Source of the DNA: Clostridium sp. CAG:221
GTDB lineage: Bacteria; Bacillota; Clostridia; Clostridiales; Clostridiaceae
Direction: 5' to 3'
NCBI GenBank assembly: GCA_000435835.1
Contig: FR883429.1
Location: 110,262 to 174,261, forward strand
DNA length: 64,000 nt
Under the pieces are notes generated by a model that was given only the letters and a program-made list of their open reading frames with translations, ran no database searches and was not told the DNA's origin. Positions 27,278 through 36,020 of the stretch are shown in pieces (within the stretch, counting starts at the first letter, position 1; the number at the start of each line of letters is the position of its first letter). Position numbers and translations under genes: made by a program.

Positions 27278-27895
27278 ATGAGCTTATTTAATAGAAATGC
27301 ACCTGTTACCGATTCTAATATTAGAATACTACATGCTGTTCCAACAGCTAATCCTATTGATATATATGCCAATGGTAATCTTATTGCCAGCAATGTATCC
27401 TTTGGAAAACTAACTAAATACTCTGCTTTACCAGCAGGTAACTACCAATTCCAACTCTATGCTGCAGGTACTTATGATACACCATTGCTTTCACAGGATA
27501 TCACCACCATTCATGGTTCAAATTACACAATATCAGTAGTTACACTACAAGATAACCTATATCTTTTTAGGCTTAAAGATGATAATGTTCCTTCTACCAA
27601 GATATATACTTTCCTTAGGTTTATAAACCTTTCTCCTAACTCTCCATTACTTAGCCTTTCATTGCCTAATAATATAGAACTCTTCAATAGCGTTGAATAT
27701 TTAGAAACTACAGGCTACTATATGCTTTCTTCTGGCATTTATAATCTACAAGTTACCGTTGCTTCAGATCAAAGCATTACAAAATATATAAAGAACATTT
27801 CTTTTTATAATGGTAACTTCTATACCATTTATATAATTGGTTTATTTAATGATACTCCTCAATTAGGATATCTTCTTACTGTAGACTACCAATAA
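27278..27895 (+). CDS. DUF4397 domain protein
   Basis: A 205-residue protein with the DUF4397 pattern: IRILHAVPTANPIDIYANGNLI near the start, then VSFGKLTKYSALPAGNYQFQLY and a second related beta segment around FLRFINLSPNSPLLSLSL and YMLSSGIYNLQV. The domain is a beta-sandwich of unknown function found in secreted or surface proteins, but here there is no signal peptide. AAGTAGGTGATTC precedes the ATG. It pairs with the Asn-rich protein upstream and is followed by a strong terminator. Release by mother-cell assembly, as for spore coat proteins, would explain the missing signal; this is inference. Confidence 0.8.
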   Translation: MSLFNRNAPVTDSNIRILHAVPTANPIDIYANGNLIASNVSFGKLTKYSALPAGNYQFQLYAAGTYDTPLLSQDITTIHGSNYTISVVTLQDNLYLFRLKDDNVPSTKIYTFLRFINLSPNSPLLSLSLPNNIELFNSVEYLETTGYYMLSSGIYNLQVTVASDQSITKYIKNISFYNGNFYTIYIIGLFNDTPQLGYLLTVDYQ

Positions 27896-27898
27896 AAC

Positions 27899-27952
27899 TT
27901 AGGAACTGTTTTAATTGAATTAAACATTCAAATAACACAGTTCCTAAATTTT
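27899..27952 (+). terminator. Terminator after the DUF4397 gene
   Basis: TTAGGAACTGT pairs exactly with ACAGTTCCTAA over a 27-base loop, followed by ATTTTATCTTT. Confidence 0.75.
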
Positions 27953-28075
27953 ATCTTTATAAATCTTCATTGATTAATTTTCCACCTGAGCTTATTACTT
28001 TACTTTTACAATAGCTTTAAATTTCTTATTATAGTATAATAATTACGACTCTACTTAATATGGAGGTTAATTATA

Positions 28076-29995
28076 ATGATAGTTTTAAGTTGTAAAGATA
28101 TATGTAAAAGTTATGGTATTAGAGATATATTAAAAAACATTACATTCTCTATAAATGAAGGAGATAAAGTTGGTGTAATAGGTCCAAATGGTGAAGGTAA
28201 ATCAACTCTTTTTAAAATATTAACAAAAGAGCTTTCGCAAGATTCTGGTGAAGTATTTATAGATAAAACAAGTAACCTTGGATACTTATCACAAAATTTA
28301 TCCCTTGATTCTTCAAAAACAATATATGAAGAAACTTTATCTGTCTTTGAAGAATTATTAAACATTGAAAATAGATTAGCTACTTTAGAAGTGAAAATGA
28401 ACGAACCTTATGATGCTAGCAATGCAGCCTATCATGATAAACTTATAAAGGATTATACTACATTGCAAGATATCTATTCACATAAAGGTGGATATATTTA
28501 TAAAGGTGAAATATCTAGAGTATTAAACGGGCTTGGTTTTGCAGAAGAACATTTTGACAAAGAAATATATACTTTAAGTGGTGGACAAAAAACAAGAGTA
28601 GCTTTATGTAAGCTTCTTTTAAGAAAACCTGATATACTACTTCTTGATGAACCTACCAACCATCTTGATTTAGAAGCAATAACATGGCTAGAGGAATACT
28701 TAAAAAGCTATAAGGGAACTGTATTAGTTATATCTCATGATAGATTCTTCCTTGACTCTGTAACAAACAAAACTTTTGAAGTAATCAGCGGAAGCGTTGA
28801 AACTTATAATGTTCCTTATACTAAATATATTGAACAAAGGAAGAAAAAATATGAAGCTTTGCAAAAAGCATACGATCTTCAACAAGCAGAAATTAAAAGA
28901 CAGGAAGCAATAATTGAAAAATTCCGTTCTTTTAATCGTGAAAAAAGTATTAGAGCTGCTGAAAGTAGAGAAAAGGCTCTAGAAAAAATGGATAAGATTG
29001 ATGCTCCTCCTACTGATAAGGAAAGCTCTAAAATTAAATTTGAAACTCAAGTTAAAAGTGGATATGATGTTTTACATATTGAAAACTTGAAGAAATCCTA
29101 TAGCGATAAAACACTGTTTACAAATCTTTCATTAGATTTAAAACGAGGTGAAAAAGTTGCTTTAATAGGTGAAAACGGTAGAGGAAAAACAACATTATTT
29201 AAAATAATAATGGATAAGATTGAACCTGATTGTGGCTTAAAAGTATTAGGTACCAACGTAAATGTAGGATACTATGATCAAGAGCAATCTAACCTTGATT
29301 TATCAAAGACTATTTTAGATGAAGTATGGGATGAATTCCCTAATATGACTACAACTAAGCTTAGAAGTGTACTTGCCTCATTCTTATTTACTGGTGATGA
29401 TGTCTTTAAAGAAATAAGTAAACTAAGTGGTGGAGAAAAATGTAGGATTAACTTATTAAAGCTTATGCTTTCTAAGTCTAACTTACTTTTACTTGATGAG
29501 CCTACAAACCATTTAGATATACTATCGAGAGAAGCTTTAGAAGATGCTATCCTTGAATATGATGGTACATTAATGATAATATCTCATGATAGATATTTCT
29601 TAAACAAGGTTATAAATCGTATTTTAGAACTTAAGGAAGATGGAATTACTGAATATCTTGGTAATTATAGTTACTACCAAGAAAAGAAGGAAAATCCAAA
29701 TCGATTCCAGCAATATGAGGAATTAGCTTCTGGAAAAACAAAAACACAAATAAAAGAGGAAAAGAAGAAAAAGAGAGAAGCTGATAAAGAAGCAAAAGCG
29801 TTAAAACTTCAAATAAAAAACATAGAAAAAAGTATTACCGACTTAGAAGAAGCATTAGAGGAACTTCAAAATCAACTATGTCTAGAAAGCGTATATTCTA
29901 ACCCTGAAGAAAGTAATAGGGTTAATAAAGAAATACGTTCAACAGAAAGTAAACTAGAATCTCTTTATGAAGAATGGGAAAAAATTGCTGAATAA
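28076..29995 (+). CDS. ABC-F family ATPase (two ABC domains)
   Basis: A 639-residue soluble protein with two ABC domains and no membrane part; members act on the ribosome. Domain 1 has GPNGEGKST, LSGGQKTRVAL and LLLLDEPTNHLDLEA. The linker is charged and helical. Domain 2 has GENGRGKTT, LSGGEKCRINL and LLLLDEPTNHLDILS. The C-terminus is a coiled coil (KKKREADKEAKALKLQIKN). Both Walker B motifs keep the Glu. TATGGAGGTTAATTATA precedes the ATG. Housekeeping translation factor and antibiotic resistance types cannot be told apart by eye; overall form is that of the YdiF/Uup group. Confidence 0.9.
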   Translation: MIVLSCKDICKSYGIRDILKNITFSINEGDKVGVIGPNGEGKSTLFKILTKELSQDSGEVFIDKTSNLGYLSQNLSLDSSKTIYEETLSVFEELLNIENRLATLEVKMNEPYDASNAAYHDKLIKDYTTLQDIYSHKGGYIYKGEISRVLNGLGFAEEHFDKEIYTLSGGQKTRVALCKLLLRKPDILLLDEPTNHLDLEAITWLEEYLKSYKGTVLVISHDRFFLDSVTNKTFEVISGSVETYNVPYTKYIEQRKKKYEALQKAYDLQQAEIKRQEAIIEKFRSFNREKSIRAAESREKALEKMDKIDAPPTDKESSKIKFETQVKSGYDVLHIENLKKSYSDKTLFTNLSLDLKRGEKVALIGENGRGKTTLFKIIMDKIEPDCGLKVLGTNVNVGYYDQEQSNLDLSKTILDEVWDEFPNMTTTKLRSVLASFLFTGDDVFKEISKLSGGEKCRINLLKLMLSKSNLLLLDEPTNHLDILSREALEDAILEYDGTLMIISHDRYFLNKVINRILELKEDGITEYLGNYSYYQEKKENPNRFQQYEELASGKTKTQIKEEKKKKREADKEAKALKLQIKNIEKSITDLEEALEELQNQLCLESVYSNPEESNRVNKEIRSTESKLESLYEEWEKIAE

Positions 29996-30002
29996 ATTTC
30001 AG

Positions 30003-30049
30003 TAAGTTTTTTATTTATCACATAAAAAACACTTGAATTTTTTTTTATT
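30003..30049 (+). terminator. Probable terminator after the ABC-F gene
   Basis: AAGTTTTTTAT pairs imperfectly with ATAAAAAACACTT, followed by AATTTTTTTT. The stem is A/T only and weak. Confidence 0.45.
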
Positions 30050-30149
30050 TAGTTATAATATAATGTTGCTTAAAGAGTATATTCGGTAAAAGTAAATTTT
30101 TGTGAGAAAATTATTACTAAAGAAAAATAATATCTAGGAGGTGCTTTCT

Positions 30150-30338
30150 ATGATAAGAGTATGCGGATATTGTTCTAATGTTGATATTGATGCCATTAAA
30201 ACAATTGTTGGTGATGAAAATGTTGAAGTTGGATGCATCGGTCAATGCGGACAAGAATTTGTTGCATATATTAATGATGAATTAATTGAAACTTCAACTG
30301 AAGAAGAACTTTTAGATTATATAAAAAGAGTTTGCTAA
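30150..30338 (+). CDS. DUF1450 small cysteine protein
   Basis: A 62-residue protein with Cys5-x2-Cys8, Cys29 and Cys33 in VGCIGQCGQEFVAYIND, the DUF1450 (YuzB-like) pattern. Metal or Fe-S binding is plausible and unproven. The start is ATG 30150, placed by CTAGGAGGTGCTTTCT; an in-frame GTG at 30141 falls within the ribosome site. It is followed by a strong palindrome. Family members are widespread in Firmicutes with no agreed function. Confidence 0.85.
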   Translation: MIRVCGYCSNVDIDAIKTIVGDENVEVGCIGQCGQEFVAYINDELIETSTEEELLDYIKRVC

Positions 30339-30394
30339 TTAATTCTAAATTTAATATTTAATATTTTACATAATTAAATGTAATTTTAAAAATA

Positions 30395-30437
30395 AAATGC
30401 ATTAAGATAAATCATGATGACTTATCTTAATGCATTT
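30395..30437. repeat. Perfect 16-bp inverted repeat between the DUF1450 and DEAD-helicase genes
   Basis: AAATGCATTAAGATAA is repeated as its exact complement after an 11-base loop that itself holds TCATGA. No run of T follows on the plus strand, so it could be a terminator of unusual form, an operator or an RNA structure in the helicase leader. The helicase start lies 37 bases after it. Confidence 0.75.
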
Positions 30438-30473
30438 AATATTAATATTGGAAATAAAAATTGGATGGTTAAT

Positions 30474-31577
30474 ATGAATTTTAAAGATTTAAATATAAGT
30501 GAAAATTTAATTAAAGTTTTAAAATCCTCTGGAATTACTGAACCTACAGAAGTACAAAGTCAAAGCATTCCTGCCATAAAGTCAGGTAATGATGTTATTG
30601 GTGAGGCTCATACAGGTAGTGGTAAAACACTGGCTTTTCTACTTCCTATTTTTGAAAAGATAAGTATAAAGGATAATAATATACAAGCACTGATACTTAC
30701 ACCTACTCGTGAATTAGCACTACAAATAACAGAAGAAGCCCATAAGCTTTCTAAAGGCAAAGAAGTAAACATACTTTCTCTTTATGGTGGAAAAGATGTT
30801 AGTTCACAATTAAAAAAACTGAAAGGTAATATACATATTATTGTTGCTACTCCTGGAAGACTTTTAGATCATATAGATAGAAAAACTGTAAACTTATCAA
30901 AATTAAAAACCTTTGTTTTAGATGAAGCTGATCAAATGCTTCTAATGGGATTTAAAAATGAAGTTGAAAAAATCATGAAAGTTTTGCCAAAAAAACGCCA
31001 AACTTTATGTTTTTCTGCCACAATGGATTCAGCTGTTAAAAAATTAGCCTATAGATTCACCACTGACCCATTTGTCTTTTCTGTAAAAAAAGAAGAACCT
31101 ACTCTTGATAATATAATTCAGGAAGTGGTGGAAACTACAGATAGATGGAAGAGAGATTCATTATGCAATGCCTTACTTGAAGATAATCCATTTATGGCCA
31201 TAATATTCTGTAGAACAAAAAGACGTGCTGATGAGCTTGAAATTGCTATGCACCAAAGAAAATTTAATTGTGCAAAGATTCATAGTGATATTCCTCAATC
31301 TAAAAGAGAACGAATTATTAAATCATTTAGAAATGCAGATATACAATTCCTTATTGCCACAGATGTAGCTTCTCGTGGACTTGATATAAATGGAGTAACA
31401 CATATCTACAACTATGATATTCCTGAAAAAGCCACTGATTATATACACAGAATTGGTAGAACTGGAAGAGCTGGTGAAAAAGGCTATACATGCCTTTTCG
31501 TTGACCCTAAAAACTTCAAGGTACTAGAAGAAATTGAAGAAAAAATAGGCTTTACTATACCGAGAAGAAAGCTATAA
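30474..31577 (+). CDS. DEAD-box RNA helicase
   Basis: A 367-residue RNA unwinding enzyme consisting of the helicase core only. It has the Q motif FKDLNISENLIKVL...EVQSQSIP, AHTGSGKT, TPTRELALQI, VLDEADQML, SATM, FCRTKRRADEL, ATDVASRGLDI and HRIGRTGRAGEKG, with no C-terminal RNA-binding extension. The start is taken as ATG 30474; an in-frame ATG at 30414 lies in the loop of the upstream palindrome and adds residues foreign to the family. The ribosome site before 30474 is weak. The convergent terminator at 31578 closes it. CshB-like or YfmL-like cold-shock helicases are the closest by size. Confidence 0.9.
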   Translation: MNFKDLNISENLIKVLKSSGITEPTEVQSQSIPAIKSGNDVIGEAHTGSGKTLAFLLPIFEKISIKDNNIQALILTPTRELALQITEEAHKLSKGKEVNILSLYGGKDVSSQLKKLKGNIHIIVATPGRLLDHIDRKTVNLSKLKTFVLDEADQMLLMGFKNEVEKIMKVLPKKRQTLCFSATMDSAVKKLAYRFTTDPFVFSVKKEEPTLDNIIQEVVETTDRWKRDSLCNALLEDNPFMAIIFCRTKRRADELEIAMHQRKFNCAKIHSDIPQSKRERIIKSFRNADIQFLIATDVASRGLDINGVTHIYNYDIPEKATDYIHRIGRTGRAGEKGYTCLFVDPKNFKVLEEIEEKIGFTIPRRKL

Positions 31578-31613
31578 AAAAAGGGGAAGCAAACTCTTCC
31601 CTCCCCTTTTTAA
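31578..31613. terminator. Bidirectional terminator between two convergent helicase genes
   Basis: AAAAAAAGGGGAAG pairs with CTTCCCTCCCCTTTTT (a few bases bulged), giving T-runs in both directions. Confidence 0.85.
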
Positions 31614-33371
31614 CTAAATTCTCACTAGAATATCATTTATGTCTTCGCTTACCCTTCTTCTTTCGCTATAGACCCATTCCACATCAAAGTCTAAATTAAA
31701 TATCTTTGAGAATGAATAATACATATTTATTTTTTGATAGTATATTTCCAAATCATCTAAATTTCCTGCAAAGCATTGAGGTTTTGTTAATTCCTTATAT
31801 TTTAATACAAATAGCTCATCTACATAGAATAAGAACGCTTCCATTAAATCATCTCTGGAAACATCAAAAGGAACTCTTATTAATTTCCACTGATCTATTT
31901 CCTTTAACTTATACTTTTTAATTCTATCAAGAATTAGTAAGTATTCACTTATATCCATCTTTGTATAATAATCTAAACTTTCTTTTCTATCTTTCCATAA
32001 TGCCAATTTTTGATTTAATGGTAAATTTTTAATTTTTAATATGGCATCTGATGGACCTATAACTGCCTTATCTATAAGCTTATCCTTCATCTCTAGCTTT
32101 TCTTTAATAAGATCTTGTGTACCTCCTATAGACGCTACATATCCTACATCATATATACCTTTTCTACCTGCTCTTCCAGCAACTTGTTTTACTTCTTGTG
32201 ATGTAAGCTCTCTAACTTCCTCTCCATCATATTTAGAAACTGACATAAAAATAATTCTTCTAATTGGGAGATTTACTCCCATTCCTATTGCATCAGTAGT
32301 AACTAATACTTTAGTTTCCTTATTTAAAAATTCTGCATACTGCATTTTTCTTACTTCAGGTGGTAAGTCTCCATATATAATACTTGCCTTAATACCTTTC
32401 TCTGAATAGCTTTGTGCTATTTCTAAAACTCTTTTCTTAGAGAATACTACAATAGCATCTCCTTCCTTAGTATCATTGTAGCTAAAGTTTTTATTTTCAA
32501 CTTCCAATGGCGTATTTCTTGTATATTCATTTATTTCATAATCATCATTACAATCAGTTAATATCTTTTGTAATAGTTCTTTAGTATTTAAAGCTCCACA
32601 TATATGTATTTCTTTACATCTTAAGCCTAATAAAGCCCTACTCCATGCCATTCCTCTTCTACTATCACCTATCATTTGTATCTCATCAATAACAGCTATA
32701 TCATATTCTTCATTTAAATTTACTTTTTCAATAGTACATGATACATGAGTAGAATTTTCATTTATTATTTCTTCCTCACCAGTCATTAAATCACAAGTAA
32801 CACCTTCGTTATTAAGCTTTTCATAATTCTCTAGTGCAAGAATCCTAAGAGGAGATAAATATATGCCTTTCTTTGCATTTTTTAAACGTTCAATGGCATT
32901 ATACGTCTTTCCTGTATTGGTATCACCTAAATGAATTATAACCTTTCTCTTTATTGCTCTTGCTAGTTTATACTCATCCTTTGGATTTTCTGGGAAATTC
33001 TTTTCAAATTCTTCACCTACTATTTTAGGAATATGAAGCTTAGTAAGTACCGTCATAAATCCAGAATTAAGAAAGGAATTATAATTTCCCGCAATTACAT
33101 CATAAAAATCAAATGATGTTTTATTTTTTCTATTATAATCTTCTAAGAGTTTCTTAGATGCTTCTTCTAAAGCTTCTTCATATTTCATTACTACTTCTTT
33201 ATATTCCCTAAAACCTTGATTTTCCATTTCCTTTAAAGCTTTAAGTTTCTTTCTAAGTGCAGTTTCCTGCTCTACTAAAGCCCCTGCTTTAGAATGCTTT
33301 ATTATATCCTCAATATTAGCTATTTGTCCCTTTAATTTTTTAAACTCTCTTTGAGCAGCATTTTTTTTCAT
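31614..33371 (-). CDS. Suv3-like DExH RNA helicase
   Basis: A 585-residue helicase of the Suv3/Ski2-like type. A helical N-terminal region of about 150 residues precedes GDTNTGKT (Walker A), SPLRILALENYE, AVIDEIQMIGD (DEIQ box), CGALN, AIVVFSKKRVLEI, YGDLPPEVRKMQ and VTTDAIGMGVNLPIRRI with QVAGRAGRKG. C-terminal Suv3-like helices follow. In mitochondria Suv3 works with an exoribonuclease in RNA turnover; a similar RNA-decay role is inferred. The start is ATG 33371 with GGAAAGGGGC before it; the longer frame to 33482 adds unrelated residues. Confidence 0.88.
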   Translation of the reverse strand: MKKNAAQREFKKLKGQIANIEDIIKHSKAGALVEQETALRKKLKALKEMENQGFREYKEVVMKYEEALEEASKKLLEDYNRKNKTSFDFYDVIAGNYNSFLNSGFMTVLTKLHIPKIVGEEFEKNFPENPKDEYKLARAIKRKVIIHLGDTNTGKTYNAIERLKNAKKGIYLSPLRILALENYEKLNNEGVTCDLMTGEEEIINENSTHVSCTIEKVNLNEEYDIAVIDEIQMIGDSRRGMAWSRALLGLRCKEIHICGALNTKELLQKILTDCNDDYEINEYTRNTPLEVENKNFSYNDTKEGDAIVVFSKKRVLEIAQSYSEKGIKASIIYGDLPPEVRKMQYAEFLNKETKVLVTTDAIGMGVNLPIRRIIFMSVSKYDGEEVRELTSQEVKQVAGRAGRKGIYDVGYVASIGGTQDLIKEKLEMKDKLIDKAVIGPSDAILKIKNLPLNQKLALWKDRKESLDYYTKMDISEYLLILDRIKKYKLKEIDQWKLIRVPFDVSRDDLMEAFLFYVDELFVLKYKELTKPQCFAGNLDDLEIYYQKINMYYSFSKIFNLDFDVEWVYSERRRVSEDINDILVRI

Positions 33372-33555
33372 GCATTTAAGCCCCTTTCCAAAAGTATCCT
33401 TATAACTTATTTTAACATATTCTACTTCATATCTTTTATTATTTCCTTGAATTTGTTCTTTAATTTGCACTTTAAAAATCACAACTATATAATTTATATA
33501 TAATTATGTGAAATTTAGAATGTTATTATGCCTAGTTTAATTTTAGAAAATTAAA

Positions 33556-33592
33556 AAAAAGTGCTAGATACAAAATATATCTAGCACTTTTA
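33556..33592. terminator. Terminator downstream of the YhgE-like gene
   Basis: AAAGTGCTAGATA pairs with TATCTAGCACTTT (TATaTC variant) over a short loop, with T- or A-runs on both sides. Confidence 0.8.
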
Positions 33593-33597
33593 TCTTT

Positions 33598-33631
33598 AAT
33601 TCATCATTCATAATTCTTAATTCATAATTAA
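33598..33631. repeat. Fragment of the intergenic inverted-repeat family
   Basis: TAATTCATCATTCATAATTC and a second TTAATTCATAATTAA unit match the right terminal arm of the full-length copies. It ends just before the YhgE-like gene stop. Confidence 0.55.
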
Positions 33632-33634
33632 TTT

Positions 33635-35785
33635 CTATTCTCCTAGTCCGCTTTCATGGAACTTTTTAGTGAATCCACTTAAAAGGTTATTGATTGGTTT
33701 CTTTAAGAATATTGAAATAAGTATTGCTACTACTATATAAATTAACATTATAACTATATCCTTCACAAGTACTGACTGAACCACTCCACCTATTGCTTCT
33801 CTAGCAAATGAAATAGCATACGTAAATGGTAAATATGGATTTATCACTTGGAAGAACTTAGGTGTAAGCTGTATAGGAAATGTTCCACCTGAACCTGCTA
33901 CTTGTAAAACAAGTAATATTATAGCTACTACTTTTCCTACATTGCCAAATACCGATACCAGTGAATACACTATAGCCACAAATGTTATACTTGCAAATAA
34001 AATTCCTACTACAAACAATGCTGGATTTACGCAATATATTCCTAATAAATATAAATCCCCCAATGCTACTATTAAAGCTTGTGTTATTCCTATTGTAAGG
34101 AACAATAACATTTTTCCAAAGTATACTTCCATAGGTTTATATTCTCCATGTGCTTGAACGCTAAACATAGATACCAATAAAGTCATACCTACCCAAAGTG
34201 CTAATACTGAATAAAACGGAGTCATTGCACTACCATAATTACCCATAGGGTATAAAGTATTTTCTTCTAATTCCACTGGTGAAGCAAGATAATTAGCTCT
34301 TTCCTCAACATTATTTTCTATTAATTCTAATAAGTCTTTTAAATCGTCACTATCCTTTAGGCTTCCTATCTTTGCAGTTATGTCATTTAAAATATTTTCT
34401 ACTTTTGGTAAATTATCCTTTGCATATTGTATACCTTCAATACCTTTGTCGCATAAAGTAGAAACTGTTGTTAGTATTTCTTCAACTTGTGGTAATTTAT
34501 CCTGTGCTCTTTGTAATATTTCTAATGCACTTTTTGCACTATCATTGGCAGTATTTAATATAGAATTTATATTTCCTAATATCTCTGAATCAAATCTATC
34601 ATATAAATTACCTGTAATATTGCTCACATCATTTAATACAGTTTTTACATTTTCAAGTTTTGATGTATCTATTAAGTTTCCATTAGCTAGTGAATTTTTT
34701 ATACTTTCAATTTCATTATATAACTGATTTAAAGTATTTTCAGCTGTTATTAAATTATTAAGCACATCTGATAATGCTCCATTTTGTGAGTGACCATTTA
34801 TTTTTTCTACTAATACTCTTATAGATGTAAGATAATCTCTAAGTCCACTTACTTTAGTATTTAAGTTTCCTAATAATACATTTGCATTTTCACTACCAGT
34901 GTTTATAGCATTAATAACAACATCTACATAAGATGATACTTCATCTGCTAAGTCTCTTACTAAACCTATATCAGTTTTAATGGTTGGCGCTATATTATTT
35001 ATCTCTGTTTGAGATTTACTGATAAAGTCAATTATATTTGTTGCTAACCCTCTTGTATTGCTTAAAGTATCTGTAATTAAAGGGATATCCTCTTTAAGAC
35101 TTGTTGCTAAACTCTTTATTTCAGTTACTCCATCATAAGCTATATCCGTTGTTTCATATAAATCCTTAAACTTAGATTGAATCTCCAAAAGCTTATCATA
35201 CATACTGCTTAACTTAGGTAGCTGTCCTTCAATCTCTATTCCAAAATCTTTTGCTGTTGAAAGAACTATATCGCTTACCGTATTAATAACTGTTTCATTA
35301 ACATTTTCCTGCACTGCTGTTGCACCTTTACTAGTAATCTTCGGCGCTATTGCATTGATCTTTTCATTAACAGTATAAATAATTTTACCTTTGGTAATAT
35401 TATTAGTTATTAATGATAATATATCTTGAGAGAACTCCTCTGGAATAGTAAGCATTGCATAATACCTACCTTCCTCAACGGCTGTTACAGCTTCTTTTTC
35501 ACTAACAAACTGCCAGCCCATAACATCATTTTCTTTTAACTGTTCTATAATCTGGTCCCCTATATTTTTAGGCTCTCCTCGAAGTTCTGCTCCCTTATCA
35601 TTATTTACTACTCCTATTTTTATTTGGCTAGTTGCTTCCTTTCCATATGGATCCCAACACGCTTTAATATTGAACCATGCATACAAAGAAGGTAATATAG
35701 AAAGTGCTATAAATACTATTAATGCTGCATAATTAGTAAAAATTTTCTTCATATCTTCTTTGTAAATTTTTAAAATGTTCTTCAC
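33635..35785 (-). CDS. YhgE/Pip-family membrane protein (ABC2-type)
   Basis: A 716-residue membrane protein. One N-terminal helix (YAALIVFIALSILPSLYAWF) is followed by NIKACWDPYG, a large extracellular helical domain of about 450 residues with many coiled-coil-like segments, and five or six C-terminal helices. The N-terminal signature and architecture match YhgE/Pip proteins, first known as phage adsorption receptors and also as part of type VII-like or ESX-associated membrane proteins. The start is GTG with AGAAAGGGGT before it. No phage genes or secretion genes adjoin it. Its true substrate is unknown. Confidence 0.88.
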   Translation of the reverse strand: MKNILKIYKEDMKKIFTNYAALIVFIALSILPSLYAWFNIKACWDPYGKEATSQIKIGVVNNDKGAELRGEPKNIGDQIIEQLKENDVMGWQFVSEKEAVTAVEEGRYYAMLTIPEEFSQDILSLITNNITKGKIIYTVNEKINAIAPKITSKGATAVQENVNETVINTVSDIVLSTAKDFGIEIEGQLPKLSSMYDKLLEIQSKFKDLYETTDIAYDGVTEIKSLATSLKEDIPLITDTLSNTRGLATNIIDFISKSQTEINNIAPTIKTDIGLVRDLADEVSSYVDVVINAINTGSENANVLLGNLNTKVSGLRDYLTSIRVLVEKINGHSQNGALSDVLNNLITAENTLNQLYNEIESIKNSLANGNLIDTSKLENVKTVLNDVSNITGNLYDRFDSEILGNINSILNTANDSAKSALEILQRAQDKLPQVEEILTTVSTLCDKGIEGIQYAKDNLPKVENILNDITAKIGSLKDSDDLKDLLELIENNVEERANYLASPVELEENTLYPMGNYGSAMTPFYSVLALWVGMTLLVSMFSVQAHGEYKPMEVYFGKMLLFLTIGITQALIVALGDLYLLGIYCVNPALFVVGILFASITFVAIVYSLVSVFGNVGKVVAIILLVLQVAGSGGTFPIQLTPKFFQVINPYLPFTYAISFAREAIGGVVQSVLVKDIVIMLIYIVVAILISIFLKKPINNLLSGFTKKFHESGLGE

Positions 35786-35972
35786 TTTTTTACCCCTTTC
35801 TTATCTTAAGTTATATAATGATGTTTCCATCATCCTTTTTATTTATATATATTATAATTTTTAGATAAACTCTTCAAACTTCATATTAGGGCAAATTTTC
35901 TTTTTTATGTCCATTATGTTTAATTATGCTTTAAAAATATGCCTTTTTATATTTTTATACTAATCAGTCTAA

Positions 35973-36010
35973 AAATATGAACATACTTTAAATATTTGTT
36001 CATATTTAAA
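35973..36010 (-). terminator. Terminator of the sensor kinase gene
   Basis: On the minus strand AAATATGAACA pairs with TGTTCATATTT and is followed by TTTAGAC. Confidence 0.75.
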
Positions 36011-36020
36011 AATATAATTG

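Noticed and set aside
33635..35785. Prophage gene because of the name phage infection protein
   Set aside because: YhgE/Pip proteins are host membrane proteins; no phage structural, integrase or lysis genes are in the window.
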